A stretch of DNA of 64,000 bases, taken from NCBI GenBank assembly GCA_045544455.1, contig JAZPYZ010000008.1:35879-99878 (forward strand). Direction: 5' to 3'. This DNA comes from JAZPYZ01 sp045544455. Its GTDB lineage: Bacteria > Bacillota > Clostridia > Oscillospirales > Acutalibacteraceae. This document shows, one piece after another, positions 1 through 9,422 of the stretch (the stretch's first letter is position 1; every line of letters begins with the position of its first letter). Made by a program: the position numbers and the translations under genes. The notes under the pieces were generated by a model. The model was not told the origin of the DNA. It saw only the letters and a list, made by a program, of their open reading frames with translations, and ran no database searches.

Positions 1-442
1 CCGCAGTGCGCGGATTTTGGACATGGCCTGTGATGAAGATGGGGCGCACGAAATTGCCACCCGTTCACGGGGTACACCGCGTATTGCTAACCGGCTACTC
101 AAACGGGTACGTGATTTTGCGCAGGTGATGAACGACGGTGTGATCAATCGACAAACCGCCGGTTCGGCGTTGGATCGTATGGAAGTCGACGCATTAGGGC
201 TCGATATGGTGGATCGTCGTATGCTACAAGCGATGATTCGTCACTATAACGGGGGACCGGTTGGGCTTGAAACGTTGGCGGCGGTGATTGGCGAAGAAGC
301 GGTCACCATTGAAGACGTATATGAACCGTATCTTATGCAGATAGGGTTTATCAACCGCACACCGCGCGGTCGCGTGGTGCTGCCGGCAGCATATGAACAT
401 CTTGGCATTGAACCGAATACAAACGGACAAATAACATTTTAA
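1..442 (+). CDS. ruvB: Holliday junction branch migration ATPase RuvB, C-terminal part
   Basis: The gene is cut by the left edge. The frame is open from base 2 and ends with TAA at 440-442. The visible ~147 residues are the end of the lid domain and the winged-helix DNA-binding domain of RuvB, recognised by RSARIL, RSRGTPRIANRL and the typical C-terminal GFI.RTPRGR segment. RuvB is the hexameric AAA+ motor that drives branch migration with RuvA during recombinational repair. The Walker motifs lie outside the window. It ends 18 bp before glmM on the same strand, so the two may share a transcript. Confidence 0.95.
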   Translation, partial: RSARILDMACDEDGAHEIATRSRGTPRIANRLLKRVRDFAQVMNDGVINRQTAGSALDRMEVDALGLDMVDRRMLQAMIRHYNGGPVGLETLAAVIGEEAVTIEDVYEPYLMQIGFINRTPRGRVVLPAAYEHLGIEPNTNGQITF

Positions 443-460
443 AGAAAGAGGTTAAGAATT

Positions 461-1810
461 ATGGGTAGATTGTTTGGAACTGATGGTGTACGTGGCGTTG
501 CCAACACGGAACTGACCTGCGAATTGGCGTTTTCGATCGGCCGTGCGGCCGCGTTTGTATTGTTGAAAGAATCCGGTAACAGCCCGCGAGTGTTGATCGG
601 TAAAGATACGCGTGCTTCCGGTGACATGCTGGAATCGGCTTTGGCTGCCGGCCTTTGCTCGGTAGGTGCCAACGTAGAACTGTTGGGTGTTGTTCCCACA
701 CCGGCGGTGGCGTATCTCGTTGGTAAATATAACGCCGATGCCGGTATCATGGTATCGGCGTCGCACAACCCGTGCGAATACAACGGCATTAAGATTTTTA
801 ACGGACAAGGTTACAAATTGTCCGATGCTCTGGAAGAGGAGATTGAAGCAATTATTTTGGATAACGCCGAAGAATTGCCGACTCCGACGCACGGTGCGCT
901 CGGTCGCGTATCCACGCGTGAAACGGCCGCGGCCGACTATGTGGATCATCTGCTTACGGCGGTGGACGGTGATCTGAAAGGTATGAAGATCGCGGTTGAC
1001 TGCGCTAACGGTTCGGCCAGCACCACGGCGCGCAGTTTGTTTGAAGCGCTTAATGCGGATTGCGTTATTTTGAACGAAAAACCGGATGGTGTAAACATCA
1101 ACGATAAATGCGGTTCGACTCATCTTGAAATGTTAGCGGCGGCTGTGAAAGAAAACGGTTGTTGCGCCGGTGTGGCGTTTGACGGAGATGCCGACCGTTG
1201 CTTGGCAGTCGATGAGAACGGCAATGAGATCGACGGTGACCAAATGATTGCGGCACTGGCGATCGATATGAAAGAAAAAGGCAAACTTCCCGGCGATACG
1301 GCGGTGGTGACGGTGATGTCGAACCTCGGCTTTATTCGTTGCTGCGAAAGCCATGGTATTACACCGGAGACCACGAAGGTTGGTGACCGGTACGTGTTGG
1401 AAAAAATGCTCGCAGACGGGTTTGTCATCGGCGGCGAACAATCCGGCCATATTATTTTGTCGGACTACGCCACCACTGGTGACGGTCAGTTGTCGGCTAT
1501 TAAATTGTTGCGCTTGTGTGCGGAGAAAAAAGCGAATCTGTCGCAGGTGTGTAACGTTATGACCAAGTTCCCGCAAATGCTGGTCAACCTGCGTGTGACG
1601 CCGGAGAAAAAAGCGGCGTATTTGGCAGATCAAGAATTAGCCGCCCGTATTCAGGCGGTGCATGAATCCCTTGGCAGAAGCGGCCGCGTGTTGGTGCGCG
1701 TTTCGGGTACCGAACCGCTGATTCGTGTGATGGTCGAAGGGGAAAACCAAGAACAAATCGAAGCGACGGTCAAGGTGTTGGTGGACGATATCAACGCTAC
1801 CCTCGGCTGA
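461..1810 (+). CDS. glmM: phosphoglucosamine mutase GlmM
   Basis: GlmM interconverts glucosamine-6-phosphate and glucosamine-1-phosphate in the cytoplasm, on the route to UDP-GlcNAc for peptidoglycan. The 449-residue length is normal. It starts MGRLFGTDGVRG. The phosphoserine loop SASHNP places the catalytic serine at residue 101. DGDADR is the metal site, GGEQSGHI the sugar-recognition loop and RVSGTEPLIRVM the phosphate-binding loop; these last two are the GlmM versions. An AAAGAAAGAGG ribosome site precedes the ATG. A second GlmM-like mutase, fused to a DNA-binding domain, lies at 16468-18090, so this copy is probably the housekeeping enzyme. Confidence 0.97.
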   Translation: MGRLFGTDGVRGVANTELTCELAFSIGRAAAFVLLKESGNSPRVLIGKDTRASGDMLESALAAGLCSVGANVELLGVVPTPAVAYLVGKYNADAGIMVSASHNPCEYNGIKIFNGQGYKLSDALEEEIEAIILDNAEELPTPTHGALGRVSTRETAAADYVDHLLTAVDGDLKGMKIAVDCANGSASTTARSLFEALNADCVILNEKPDGVNINDKCGSTHLEMLAAAVKENGCCAGVAFDGDADRCLAVDENGNEIDGDQMIAALAIDMKEKGKLPGDTAVVTVMSNLGFIRCCESHGITPETTKVGDRYVLEKMLADGFVIGGEQSGHIILSDYATTGDGQLSAIKLLRLCAEKKANLSQVCNVMTKFPQMLVNLRVTPEKKAAYLADQELAARIQAVHESLGRSGRVLVRVSGTEPLIRVMVEGENQEQIEATVKVLVDDINATLG

Positions 1811-1833
1811 TTTTCGGAAAGAGAGAGAACACT

Positions 1834-2703
1834 ATGCGCACAGCGAATCGCTGGAAAGATTATGAATTGATCGACGCGTCGGACGGCGAACGCCTGGAAC
1901 GGTGGGGCGATATCATCTTGATTCGCCCCGATCCGCAGGTGATTTGGCATACGCCGCGCACCCATCCGCTTTGGAAACAAGCCCATGCCCGTTATTTTCG
2001 TTCGAACAGCGGCGGTGGGCATTGGGAAACCTATCGGGATATTCCGGATGTGTGGCAGATCGGATACGATGATCTGAAATTCCGGTTGAAACCGATGGGC
2101 TTTAAGCATACCGGTTTGTTCCCGGAACAAGCGGTTAACTGGGACTGGATGCAGGATATGATCCGTAACGCCGGCCGTCCGATTCGGGTGTTGAACCTGT
2201 TCGGGTATACCGGTGCGGCATCGCTGGCATGCAGTGCGGCCGGTGCTCATGTGACGCACGTCGATGCGTCTAAAGGTATGGTGCTGTGGGGCAAAGAGAA
2301 CGCGGTCGAGTCCGGGTTAGCTGATCGTCCTATCCGCTGGTTGGTGGACGATTGCGGCAAGTTCGTACAACGCGAACAACGGCGCGGCAATCATTACGAC
2401 GCCATTTTGATGGATCCGCCGTCTTACGGACGGGGACCGGGTGGCGAAGTGTGGAAACTGGAAGAGCAGATCGATTCGTTGATTCAAATGTGTGCGGCTT
2501 TATTGTCGGATGAACCGTTGTTCTTTTTGGTTAACTCGTATACCACGGGGTTATCTCCGTCGGTAATGCAATATATGCTCGGCACTAAATTGTTGCCGAT
2601 TTACGGCGGTTCGGTATCGGCGGACGAAATCGGATTGCCGGTTACCCAAACGGGACTGACACTTCCGTGTGGCGCCACGGCAATTTTCAAGGCAAAAGAC
2701 TGA
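1834..2703 (+). CDS. class I SAM-dependent methyltransferase, RlmI/RlmK-like
   Basis: This 289-residue protein has a Rossmann methyltransferase core. LFGYTGAASL is the SAM-binding motif I, an acidic HVDASKG follows strand 2, and MDPPSYGRG is the DPPxxG-type catalytic loop seen in the RlmI/RlmK family of 23S rRNA methyltransferases (Methyltrans_SAM family). The N-terminal ~95 residues are shorter than in RlmI and I see no clear PUA domain. It probably methylates rRNA, but the target base cannot be told from sequence. It follows glmM by 23 bp with a GAAAGAGAG ribosome site. Confidence 0.8.
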   Translation: MRTANRWKDYELIDASDGERLERWGDIILIRPDPQVIWHTPRTHPLWKQAHARYFRSNSGGGHWETYRDIPDVWQIGYDDLKFRLKPMGFKHTGLFPEQAVNWDWMQDMIRNAGRPIRVLNLFGYTGAASLACSAAGAHVTHVDASKGMVLWGKENAVESGLADRPIRWLVDDCGKFVQREQRRGNHYDAILMDPPSYGRGPGGEVWKLEEQIDSLIQMCAALLSDEPLFFLVNSYTTGLSPSVMQYMLGTKLLPIYGGSVSADEIGLPVTQTGLTLPCGATAIFKAKD

Positions 2704-2720
2704 AAGGAATGGCATAACTC

Positions 2721-3575
2721 ATGGATATGTTGCGGGCGGAGAAACTTCGCTTTCAATATGAATACACAGACGAACCGCCGGTCATAGTACTGCGCGGTAT
2801 CGATCTGTCTATCCGTAAAGGCGAGTTTGTGGTGATACTAGGCCATAACGGAAGCGGAAAATCCACGCTGGCAAAACAGATGAATGGGATGTTGTTGCCG
2901 ACCGGTGGCAGGATGTTGGTGGAAAACATGCCGACCGATGACGAAACCAACGAGTTTGAAATTCGTCGTCGTGTTGGGTTGGTTTTGCAAAATCCGGATA
3001 ACCAACTGGTTTCCACAATTGTGGAAGAAGACGTTGCGTTCGGTCCCGAAAACTTAGGGGTGGAACCGACCGAGATTCGCCGTCGTGTGGACGATGCGCT
3101 TAAAACGGTGGGAATGTACGAATATCGTCATCATGCACCGGATAAACTCTCCGGCGGTCAAAAGCAACGGGTGGCAATCGCCGGTATTTTGGCGATGTTG
3201 CCGGATTGTTTGGTGCTGGATGAACCCACGGCTATGTTGGATCCGCAAGGGCGGCGTGAAGTGTTGGAAACTGTGCATCGTCTTAACCGTGAACGCGGTA
3301 TGACGGTGGTACTGATCACCCACTATATGGAAGAAGCGGTTGATGCGGATCGTGTAGTGGTTGTGGATGACGGAAAGATACTGATGGAAGGTTCGCCGCG
3401 TGAGATCTTTCACGAAGTGGATGCTTTGCGCCGTGTGCGGCTGGATGTGCCGCAATCAACCGAGTTGTGTTATGAATTGCGTAAAGCCGGCGTTTCGCTA
3501 CCGGAGGACGTGCTGACTGTGGAAGAATGTGTACAGGCGCTGTGGACATTGTGGGAGGATACGAAATGCCGATAA
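2721..3575 (+). CDS. ecfA1: energy-coupling factor transporter ATPase EcfA1
   Basis: First ATPase of an ECF-type vitamin/cofactor importer. Motifs in order: Walker A GHNGSGKST, Q-loop VLQNPDNQLV, ABC signature LSGGQKQRVAIAG, Walker B LVLDEPTAMLDP and the switch histidine in LITHYMEE. The 284-residue length is usual. EcfA1 and EcfA2 form a heterodimer on the inner membrane face and drive the EcfT scaffold, which is shared by several substrate-binding S components encoded elsewhere; none is seen here. The gene overlaps ecfA2 by 10 bp, indicating translational coupling. Confidence 0.96.
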   Translation: MDMLRAEKLRFQYEYTDEPPVIVLRGIDLSIRKGEFVVILGHNGSGKSTLAKQMNGMLLPTGGRMLVENMPTDDETNEFEIRRRVGLVLQNPDNQLVSTIVEEDVAFGPENLGVEPTEIRRRVDDALKTVGMYEYRHHAPDKLSGGQKQRVAIAGILAMLPDCLVLDEPTAMLDPQGRREVLETVHRLNRERGMTVVLITHYMEEAVDADRVVVVDDGKILMEGSPREIFHEVDALRRVRLDVPQSTELCYELRKAGVSLPEDVLTVEECVQALWTLWEDTKCR

Positions 3576-4432
3576 TGGAACTGCAAGGGGTTTCGTATAT
3601 CTATTCCGAAAAAACTCCTTTTGAAAAACAAGCGATCCACGACGTGGATCTTTCGATAGAAGCCGGTGATTTTATCGGCGTTATCGGTCATACCGGATCG
3701 GGCAAATCGACCTTGGTTCAACATCTCAACGGGTTGATTCAACCCACCCACGGAAAGGTGCTGTTCCATGGGGAAAACGTGTGGGAACAACCCAAAGCGC
3801 AACTGCGGGATTTGAGATTCCGCGTAGGGATGGTGTTCCAGTATCCGGAACACCAATTGTTCGAAACCACCGTGCGCGAAGATATTGCGTTCGGTCCGAA
3901 AAACATGGGATTGTCCGAATCTGAAATTCGGGAACGGGTATACCAAGCGGCTGACAGTGTGGGATTGCGCGAAGAATTGCTTCATAAATCGCCCTTTGAA
4001 CTATCCGGCGGTGAAAAACGCCGCGCCGCAATAGCCGGTGTTATCGCGATGCAACCTGAAATTTTGGTGTTGGACGAACCGACGGCCGGTTTGGATCCGC
4101 GTGGACGTGATGCGATCTTGTCGTTGATTTCGCAGTATCATCAAACCCATAACACCACGGTGGTGTTGGTGTCACACAGCATGGAAGATATTGCACGCGT
4201 TGCTAAAAAAGTACTGGTGATGGATCACGGGCGCAAAGTGGCGTTTGATTCGACCGAACAGGTGTTTTCTCAATCGGACCTGTTGCAAGAAATTGGATTA
4301 TCGGTACCGGCGGTCACGCAGATTGCAACACAATTGCGTGAAAAGGGGCTGGATATCGGTTCGGTATATACGGTGGAACAGGCGCTTGAACGGTTGGTTC
4401 CCTTGCTGAAAGGGGGCGAACGACATGCTTAA
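3566..4432 (+). CDS. ecfA2: energy-coupling factor transporter ATPase EcfA2
   Basis: Second ATPase of the ECF module, 288 residues from the ATG at 3566, chosen because GGGAGG lies just upstream and the sequence then starts MPIMELQGVSY. Walker A is GHTGSGKST, the Q-loop MVFQYPEHQLF, the signature LSGGEKRRAAIAG and Walker B LVLDEPTAGLDP. The EHQLF and GEKRRAAIAG variants are typical of EcfA2 rather than EcfA1. It overlaps ecfA1 upstream and ecfT downstream by a few bases, so the three proteins are probably made in fixed ratio. Confidence 0.96.
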   Translation: MPIMELQGVSYIYSEKTPFEKQAIHDVDLSIEAGDFIGVIGHTGSGKSTLVQHLNGLIQPTHGKVLFHGENVWEQPKAQLRDLRFRVGMVFQYPEHQLFETTVREDIAFGPKNMGLSESEIRERVYQAADSVGLREELLHKSPFELSGGEKRRAAIAGVIAMQPEILVLDEPTAGLDPRGRDAILSLISQYHQTHNTTVVLVSHSMEDIARVAKKVLVMDHGRKVAFDSTEQVFSQSDLLQEIGLSVPAVTQIATQLREKGLDIGSVYTVEQALERLVPLLKGGERHA

Positions 4433-5243
4433 CGGCGGTGTGACGCTCGGTCAGTATTTTCCGGGCAAATCGTTGCTTCATCGTATGGATCCCCGTGTGA
4501 AACTGTTGTTGACGCTCGCGTTTATCGTAATGGTGTTTCTGCCGCAAAACTGGTTTGGTTTAGCGGTTGCTGTTCTCTTTTTGGTGATGAGTGCGGCTGT
4601 CTCGCGGTTACCGGTTCGCTTGCTTTGGCGCAGTATAAAGCCGATTTTACCGTTGATTTTGTTTACGTCGCTCATAAACATTTTCTATTTACAAGATGGC
4701 GCGACGTTGGTGAAATGGTGGATTATCCATATCACCGCAGATGGGGTAGCAACAGCGGTTTTTATCGCGATTCGCATTGTTTGCTTGATCATGGGTACAT
4801 CGCTGCTTACCTATACCACGTCACCGACCGCATTGACCGATGCGTTGGAACGGATTTTATATCCGTTGACGTTTTTGCACATCAAAGTGCATACATTAGC
4901 CATGATGATGACGATTGCTCTACGGTTTGTTCCGACGTTGATGGATGAAACCGATAAAATCATGTCGGCTCAAAAAGCGCGAGGCGCCGATCTGGAGACC
5001 GGTAACTTGGTTCAACGTGTTAAGGCGTTGTTGCCGGTTTTGATTCCGTTATTTGTATCGTCGTTCCGTCACGCCATTGAACTGGCTACCGCGATGGAAT
5101 GTCGTTGTTACCACGGCGGTGATGGACGTACGCGTATGAAACAACTGCGTATTCATGGGTATGATTGGTTGTGTGTAGCGGTGTTGTGCGTGATGTTTGC
5201 CGGTATTGTGGTGTTGAATATTTGGATAAAACCGGTGATATAA
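4425..5243 (+). CDS. ecfT: energy-coupling factor transporter transmembrane protein EcfT
   Basis: Membrane scaffold of the ECF importer, 272 residues, with about five to six hydrophobic segments and a long cytoplasmic coupling region between residues ~170 and 235. The first Ala-Arg-Gly coupling motif is present (SAQKARGADLE). The second reads MECRCYHGG, a degenerate form of the A-R-G motif. It overlaps ecfA2 by 8 bp and is followed after 17 bp by truA, an arrangement common in Bacillota. The substrate depends on S components not present in this window. Confidence 0.95.
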   Translation: MLNGGVTLGQYFPGKSLLHRMDPRVKLLLTLAFIVMVFLPQNWFGLAVAVLFLVMSAAVSRLPVRLLWRSIKPILPLILFTSLINIFYLQDGATLVKWWIIHITADGVATAVFIAIRIVCLIMGTSLLTYTTSPTALTDALERILYPLTFLHIKVHTLAMMMTIALRFVPTLMDETDKIMSAQKARGADLETGNLVQRVKALLPVLIPLFVSSFRHAIELATAMECRCYHGGDGRTRMKQLRIHGYDWLCVAVLCVMFAGIVVLNIWIKPVI

Positions 5244-5260
5244 GCCGGAGGGAGGCCGTT

Positions 5261-5998
5261 ATGCAGCGATTGTTGCTGACATTACGATATGATGGGACCG
5301 CTTATCATGGATGGCAGGTGCAACCAAACGGTACGACGGTACAAGAAGTGTTGCAAGATGCGATCGAAACGGTTACCGGTGTGCGTTCAGGCGTTATTGG
5401 ATGCAGTCGTACCGATGCCGGCGTGCATGCGGATGGCTTTTGCTGTACATTTGATACCGAAAGCGTGTTATGCGGCGAACGTATGATAGGTGCTTTAAAT
5501 GCCAATTTGCCGAATGATATCGCGGTATATCGCTGTGTAGAAGTGGCTGCCGATTTTCATCCTCGGTATCAATCAAACGGGAAACGGTATGTGTATCGCG
5601 TGTGGAATGCATCGTATCGAAACCCGTTTTGGGAACGGTATGCGGTGCATCAACGGCGTCGGTTGGATGAACAACTGTTAAACCAAGCTGCCCAGCGTTT
5701 TGTTGGCACACATGATTTTGCGGCGTTTTGTGCGGCCGGCAGTTCAGTAACCGATACAGTACGGACGGTAACTGATTTTCAGGTCGAACGGGACGGCGAT
5801 ATGGTCACCTTTTCGGTACGTGCCAATGGATTTTTGTATAACATGGTACGGATTATGGTAGGGACTTTGTTGGATATTGCTTCCGGTAAATTGACTCCGG
5901 ATGCGATTACCCAAGCATTAGAAGACAAACAACGGCATTTAGCCGGTAGTACGGCACCGGCTAAAGCGCTTTGCCTGAAAGAGGTATATTACGATTAA
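5261..5998 (+). CDS. truA: tRNA pseudouridine(38-40) synthase TruA
   Basis: TruA converts uridines 38-40 of the tRNA anticodon arm to pseudouridine. The catalytic aspartate is in GCSRTDAGVHA, and LLLTLRYDGTAYHGWQ is the usual N-terminus. The ATG at 5261 is chosen over upstream in-frame codons because GGAGGGAGG lies just before it and it gives the normal 245-residue length. It is the last gene of the ecfA1-ecfA2-ecfT-truA block and ends 29 bp before the next gene. Confidence 0.96.
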   Translation: MQRLLLTLRYDGTAYHGWQVQPNGTTVQEVLQDAIETVTGVRSGVIGCSRTDAGVHADGFCCTFDTESVLCGERMIGALNANLPNDIAVYRCVEVAADFHPRYQSNGKRYVYRVWNASYRNPFWERYAVHQRRRLDEQLLNQAAQRFVGTHDFAAFCAAGSSVTDTVRTVTDFQVERDGDMVTFSVRANGFLYNMVRIMVGTLLDIASGKLTPDAITQALEDKQRHLAGSTAPAKALCLKEVYYD

Positions 5999-6027
5999 GT
6001 TACGCTTGGAGAAAGGAGATGACGGAA

Positions 6028-7338
6028 ATGGCGGATCGAGAATCTTTTAAGGTGCGTCGTCGCAAAACGCGGCAGAAAACCGATACGCGCGCGAAGAAGA
6101 AAGCACAAGAAAAAGCGAATCTAGTAGATGCATCGTCACAAACGACCACCCGCACCAAACGGAAAAACACCCGCATGAAACGCACGGTGATTCGATTGGC
6201 GACGGTGGCGGTAGCGGTATTGTTGATTGTGGTCATTGCCGTTAATTGGAATAACCTTTCACCAACCAACATACAGGATTGGGTATCGGATATGTTTGCG
6301 TCGCAAGGGGACGGCTATCCGGTGGAGATGGATGGTAGTTCGGTAGCGGCGATGAAAGAAGTTAGCAATTCGTTGGCGGTATTGACTGACACCTCGCTCG
6401 TGATGATGAACCGTAACGGTGGGGAAAATTATCGTTGGTCGGTTAACTATTCCAAACCGTTGTTCCGTACGGCCGGCCGATATGTTTTGGTGGCCGAACT
6501 TGGTGGAACGCGCTATACGGTATATTCGAGGTCTAAACAGGTGTTAAAGGTGACGGCGGACAATCTAACCGACGACGTCAATAAGACGGAAGTACTGGAT
6601 GATGCGATTAAAAACCGCATTATTTCAGCGGATATTCGTGATGACGGCATGGTTGCGTTGGTGACCGAGGCATCTCAAAGTCACACCACCGAAGTGCGGG
6701 TGTATTCGCTGAAAGGAAAGAAGATTTTTCAGTTAAAAAATGCTACCTTGATGGCGATGGACGTTGCGCTTTCGCCGGATCGGCAAACCTTGGCTATTGC
6801 CGGGGTGCAAACCGAAGATGGTTTGTTGCAATCGGTGGTGCGCATTTATGATTTTTCCAATGCCGAACTGTTGCATGAGCATATTTTGGATGACACGATG
6901 TTGTTTTCCGTATCGTATTTCTCGAGTGGAAACGTGTTTGCGCTTGGTGATACGGCTTGTGTGACCATAAATCCCGATAACGGTAAGGCGCAGGAACTGG
7001 ATTTTAGTGATCGTGAACTGGTATCTATGGAAATGGATGGTTCCAACGGTGTGTTGGCGTTACAAAACGTCGGACAGATGGATGGCGGCGAACTGGTGTT
7101 TTTATCGCCAAAAGGCGAGGTGCAAGCTACCCACGCTTTTACCGGAGAATTTCGTGATATGACGATGAAACGCAAAGAGGTGTACCTTTTGACGGCCGAT
7201 CGATTGCACACTGTTACGGCGTCCGGTGGCATTAGCGATGGATTGGAAGTGCCGCAAGACAGTCGTATGATTGCTTCGCTCAATAGTCAAGTTATGGTCG
7301 TGGGACTGACACAACTGTCCGCCTATGTACCGGAATAA
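6028..7338 (+). CDS. membrane-anchored beta-propeller-like protein, DUF5711-like
   Basis: A 436-residue protein with a very basic N-terminal ~50 residues (Lys/Arg/Gln-rich), one transmembrane helix at about residues 53-72, and a large extracytoplasmic domain. That domain has repeated beta-rich units of the type 'xxVLTDTSLVMMNRNGG', suggesting a WD40-like propeller. The size and layout match the DUF5711 family of clostridial proteins, whose function I do not know. The ATG at 6028 is preferred because AAAGGAG lies 9 bases upstream; the ATG at 6019 directly abuts that site. It is followed by two CvpA-like membrane proteins, a possible envelope group. Confidence 0.7.
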   Translation: MADRESFKVRRRKTRQKTDTRAKKKAQEKANLVDASSQTTTRTKRKNTRMKRTVIRLATVAVAVLLIVVIAVNWNNLSPTNIQDWVSDMFASQGDGYPVEMDGSSVAAMKEVSNSLAVLTDTSLVMMNRNGGENYRWSVNYSKPLFRTAGRYVLVAELGGTRYTVYSRSKQVLKVTADNLTDDVNKTEVLDDAIKNRIISADIRDDGMVALVTEASQSHTTEVRVYSLKGKKIFQLKNATLMAMDVALSPDRQTLAIAGVQTEDGLLQSVVRIYDFSNAELLHEHILDDTMLFSVSYFSSGNVFALGDTACVTINPDNGKAQELDFSDRELVSMEMDGSNGVLALQNVGQMDGGELVFLSPKGEVQATHAFTGEFRDMTMKRKEVYLLTADRLHTVTASGGISDGLEVPQDSRMIASLNSQVMVVGLTQLSAYVPE

Positions 7339-7353
7339 GGAAGGGTATTCACC

Positions 7354-8061
7354 ATGGAATTTTTGATTGATTTTCTGTGTGTGGCGGTGTTGATACTGTT
7401 CTGTATCGGACACCGTAAACACACGTTGTTTTCGGCCGGTACATCGGTGTTGTGTTATGCGCTGGCGTTTGCGATGGCGTTTTTGATTAGCGCACCGGTT
7501 GGTAACGTGATCAACAAACAGTTGGTGGCGCCGATCGTTCAAACCAATGTGGCGGACGATCTTGCCGATATGTGTTCGGCAGAACATAAAGATACGCCGG
7601 TAGAGACGTTGAAAGCCTTGCCGCTCAATCAGTTGTTTATCGATCAATCGTCTTCGATCGAGCAATTGGCTCGGCAGTATCAACAAAGTGTAAAATCGTT
7701 GTGGAACGCCTATAAACAAGGCGGAGAAAAGGCATTATTGAATACGTTGACCGACGATGCAGCCTATGCGATATCTCGTTCACTGGTATTGGCGGTGACG
7801 TTTGTGTTGTTGGCGTTGGTGCTTCGCTTGATTAGTAAACGGATCGAATCGAATTTGCCGCCGGTTGTTCAACGAAAAGGGTGGCACCGCGTGTTGGCTA
7901 TGGGATGCGGTTTATTAGTAGGCGCGATATGGGTTGAAACGGTAGCGATTATTTTGTCGTGGGTTGTTCCATACGGTGCCGGTGCGGTTTTGTTCTTGGA
8001 TAGTGAGGCGTGGCAACAATCACTGGTACATCGATTTAGCCCGTTTCTAACGATCGTCTGA
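7354..8061 (+). CDS. CvpA-like integral membrane protein (first of a tandem pair)
   Basis: A 235-residue membrane protein with hydrophobic segments at about residues 1-20, 30-50, 140-160 and 180-215, separated by a soluble stretch rich in Gln, Glu and Ser. The topology resembles the CvpA/colicin V production family and the next gene, but family motifs are weaker than in its neighbour. CvpA proteins affect envelope integrity; their biochemical role is unsettled. An AAGGAAGGG ribosome site precedes the start. Confidence 0.6.
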   Translation: MEFLIDFLCVAVLILFCIGHRKHTLFSAGTSVLCYALAFAMAFLISAPVGNVINKQLVAPIVQTNVADDLADMCSAEHKDTPVETLKALPLNQLFIDQSSSIEQLARQYQQSVKSLWNAYKQGGEKALLNTLTDDAAYAISRSLVLAVTFVLLALVLRLISKRIESNLPPVVQRKGWHRVLAMGCGLLVGAIWVETVAIILSWVVPYGAGAVLFLDSEAWQQSLVHRFSPFLTIV

Positions 8062-8078
8062 AAAAGGAGAGATGCGGT

Positions 8079-8795
8079 ATGGTATATGCATTAGACGCTT
8101 CGGTTATACTGATTTTATTGATATGCGTGTTGTGGGGATACCGTCGCGGATTCGTTAAATCGGCCGTGCAAACGCTTGGATGCGTAGCGGCGATTGTGTT
8201 GGCGTTTGTCCTAAGCAGTGCTGTAGCGGAATGTGTGTTTGATCTGGTAATTGAAAAGCCGTTAAAAGAATATACCACCGAACAGGTGGTCGATACGGCC
8301 GGTGCCGCTATCGAGACACAAATCGACCTGATTATGAAAGATTTGCCCGGTTGGACCAAGACGGTATTGGCTAAAACGGGATATGGTTCCACAGAAGATA
8401 TTTTACAACAATGGAATCCGGATTCGGCGGCTACTGCCTCGGATTTGGTGGACGATCTGATTCGACCGCCGGTAGTTGCGGTTATTCGATTGGTTGCTTT
8501 TCTGATTTTGTTCCTTGTTTTGATGGTCGTCGTCTCGTTGCTTAGCAAAGTAGCCAGACGGATCTTCCGGTTACCCTTGCTTCGTCAACTTGATGGGACG
8601 CTTGGCCTTGTAACCGGTGCCATTCAAGGCGTTTTGTGGGTGTTTGGGTTGGTTACCGTCCTGCAGTTGTATGTGTCGTTATCGACAGGGGACGGGGTTA
8701 TCACACAAGACATGTTGCGCGATACAACGTTGGTGCGAATCGTGATGGATTGGAATCCGGTAACATCAACGGTGCAATCGTTATGTATGGTTTAA
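8079..8795 (+). CDS. CvpA family membrane protein
   Basis: A 238-residue protein with the CvpA family signature near the N-terminus: a hydrophobic helix, then WGYRRGFVKSAVQ, then a second helix. Further membrane segments lie at about residues 125-155 and 175-205. Between them is a ~70-residue soluble loop with PGWTKTVLAKTGY. It is 17 bp downstream of a second CvpA-like gene and probably co-transcribed with it. The family is linked to envelope homeostasis; no enzyme activity is known. Confidence 0.75.
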   Translation: MVYALDASVILILLICVLWGYRRGFVKSAVQTLGCVAAIVLAFVLSSAVAECVFDLVIEKPLKEYTTEQVVDTAGAAIETQIDLIMKDLPGWTKTVLAKTGYGSTEDILQQWNPDSAATASDLVDDLIRPPVVAVIRLVAFLILFLVLMVVVSLLSKVARRIFRLPLLRQLDGTLGLVTGAIQGVLWVFGLVTVLQLYVSLSTGDGVITQDMLRDTTLVRIVMDWNPVTSTVQSLCMV

Positions 8796-8831
8796 TGCGG
8801 AAATTCAAATAGAAAGAACGGAAACAGGCAT

Positions 8832-9419
8832 ATGAAAGTATTAAACATCGAATGTAAAATGAACGTGCCCAACGCGTTGTCGCTGGTGCGGCTTTTGCTA
8901 TTGCCGCTATTTGTGGTGCTGTTTTTACAAAGCGAACGACACCCCGAATTGCTCTATGCATCGTTTGGTGTGTTGGTCTTATCGGGTATTACCGATGCGC
9001 TCGACGGCATTATTGCGCGCCGATTTAATCAGATTACGGCGTTTGGGAAACTACTCGATCCGTTAGCCGATAAGGTGACGCAGATGACGGTCGTGGTGTG
9101 CTTGGCGATTCGGTACACTCCGATTATACCGTTGGCGGTCATTTGCTTGGTAAAAGAGATGCTGCAAGGTCTTGGTGGATTAATTCTGCTTCGTGGCGGT
9201 GTTAAACCGCAAGGCGCTCGCTGGTACGGTAAGGTATCGACGGTGGTGTTTTATGCCTCGATGGCAGCGATCTTGTTGTTCGATACCATGTCGCCGATTT
9301 TGCGCATGGTGTTGATCTTGCTGGTGGCAATATTAATGGTGTTTGCATTTGTTCGATATGCTATTGAATATTTGCGTATTCGGCGATACGGGGTCGAGGA
9401 AGAGGATATAAAGGAGTAA
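8832..9419 (+). CDS. pgsA: CDP-diacylglycerol-glycerol-3-phosphate 3-phosphatidyltransferase PgsA
   Basis: PgsA makes phosphatidylglycerol-phosphate, the committed step to phosphatidylglycerol and cardiolipin, at the cytoplasmic membrane. The CDP-alcohol phosphotransferase motif DG-x2-AR-x8-G-x3-D-x3-D is complete: DGIIARR, then GKLLDPLADK. The N-terminal NVPNALSLVRLLLLPLF is typical, and about six membrane helices fit the 195-residue length. The start is uncertain: the ATG at 8832 has a weak ribosome site, and a second in-frame ATG at 8859 starts just before NVPNALS. It ends 3 bp before the next gene. Confidence 0.92.
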   Translation: MKVLNIECKMNVPNALSLVRLLLLPLFVVLFLQSERHPELLYASFGVLVLSGITDALDGIIARRFNQITAFGKLLDPLADKVTQMTVVVCLAIRYTPIIPLAVICLVKEMLQGLGGLILLRGGVKPQGARWYGKVSTVVFYASMAAILLFDTMSPILRMVLILLVAILMVFAFVRYAIEYLRIRRYGVEEEDIKE

Positions 9420-9422
9420 AGC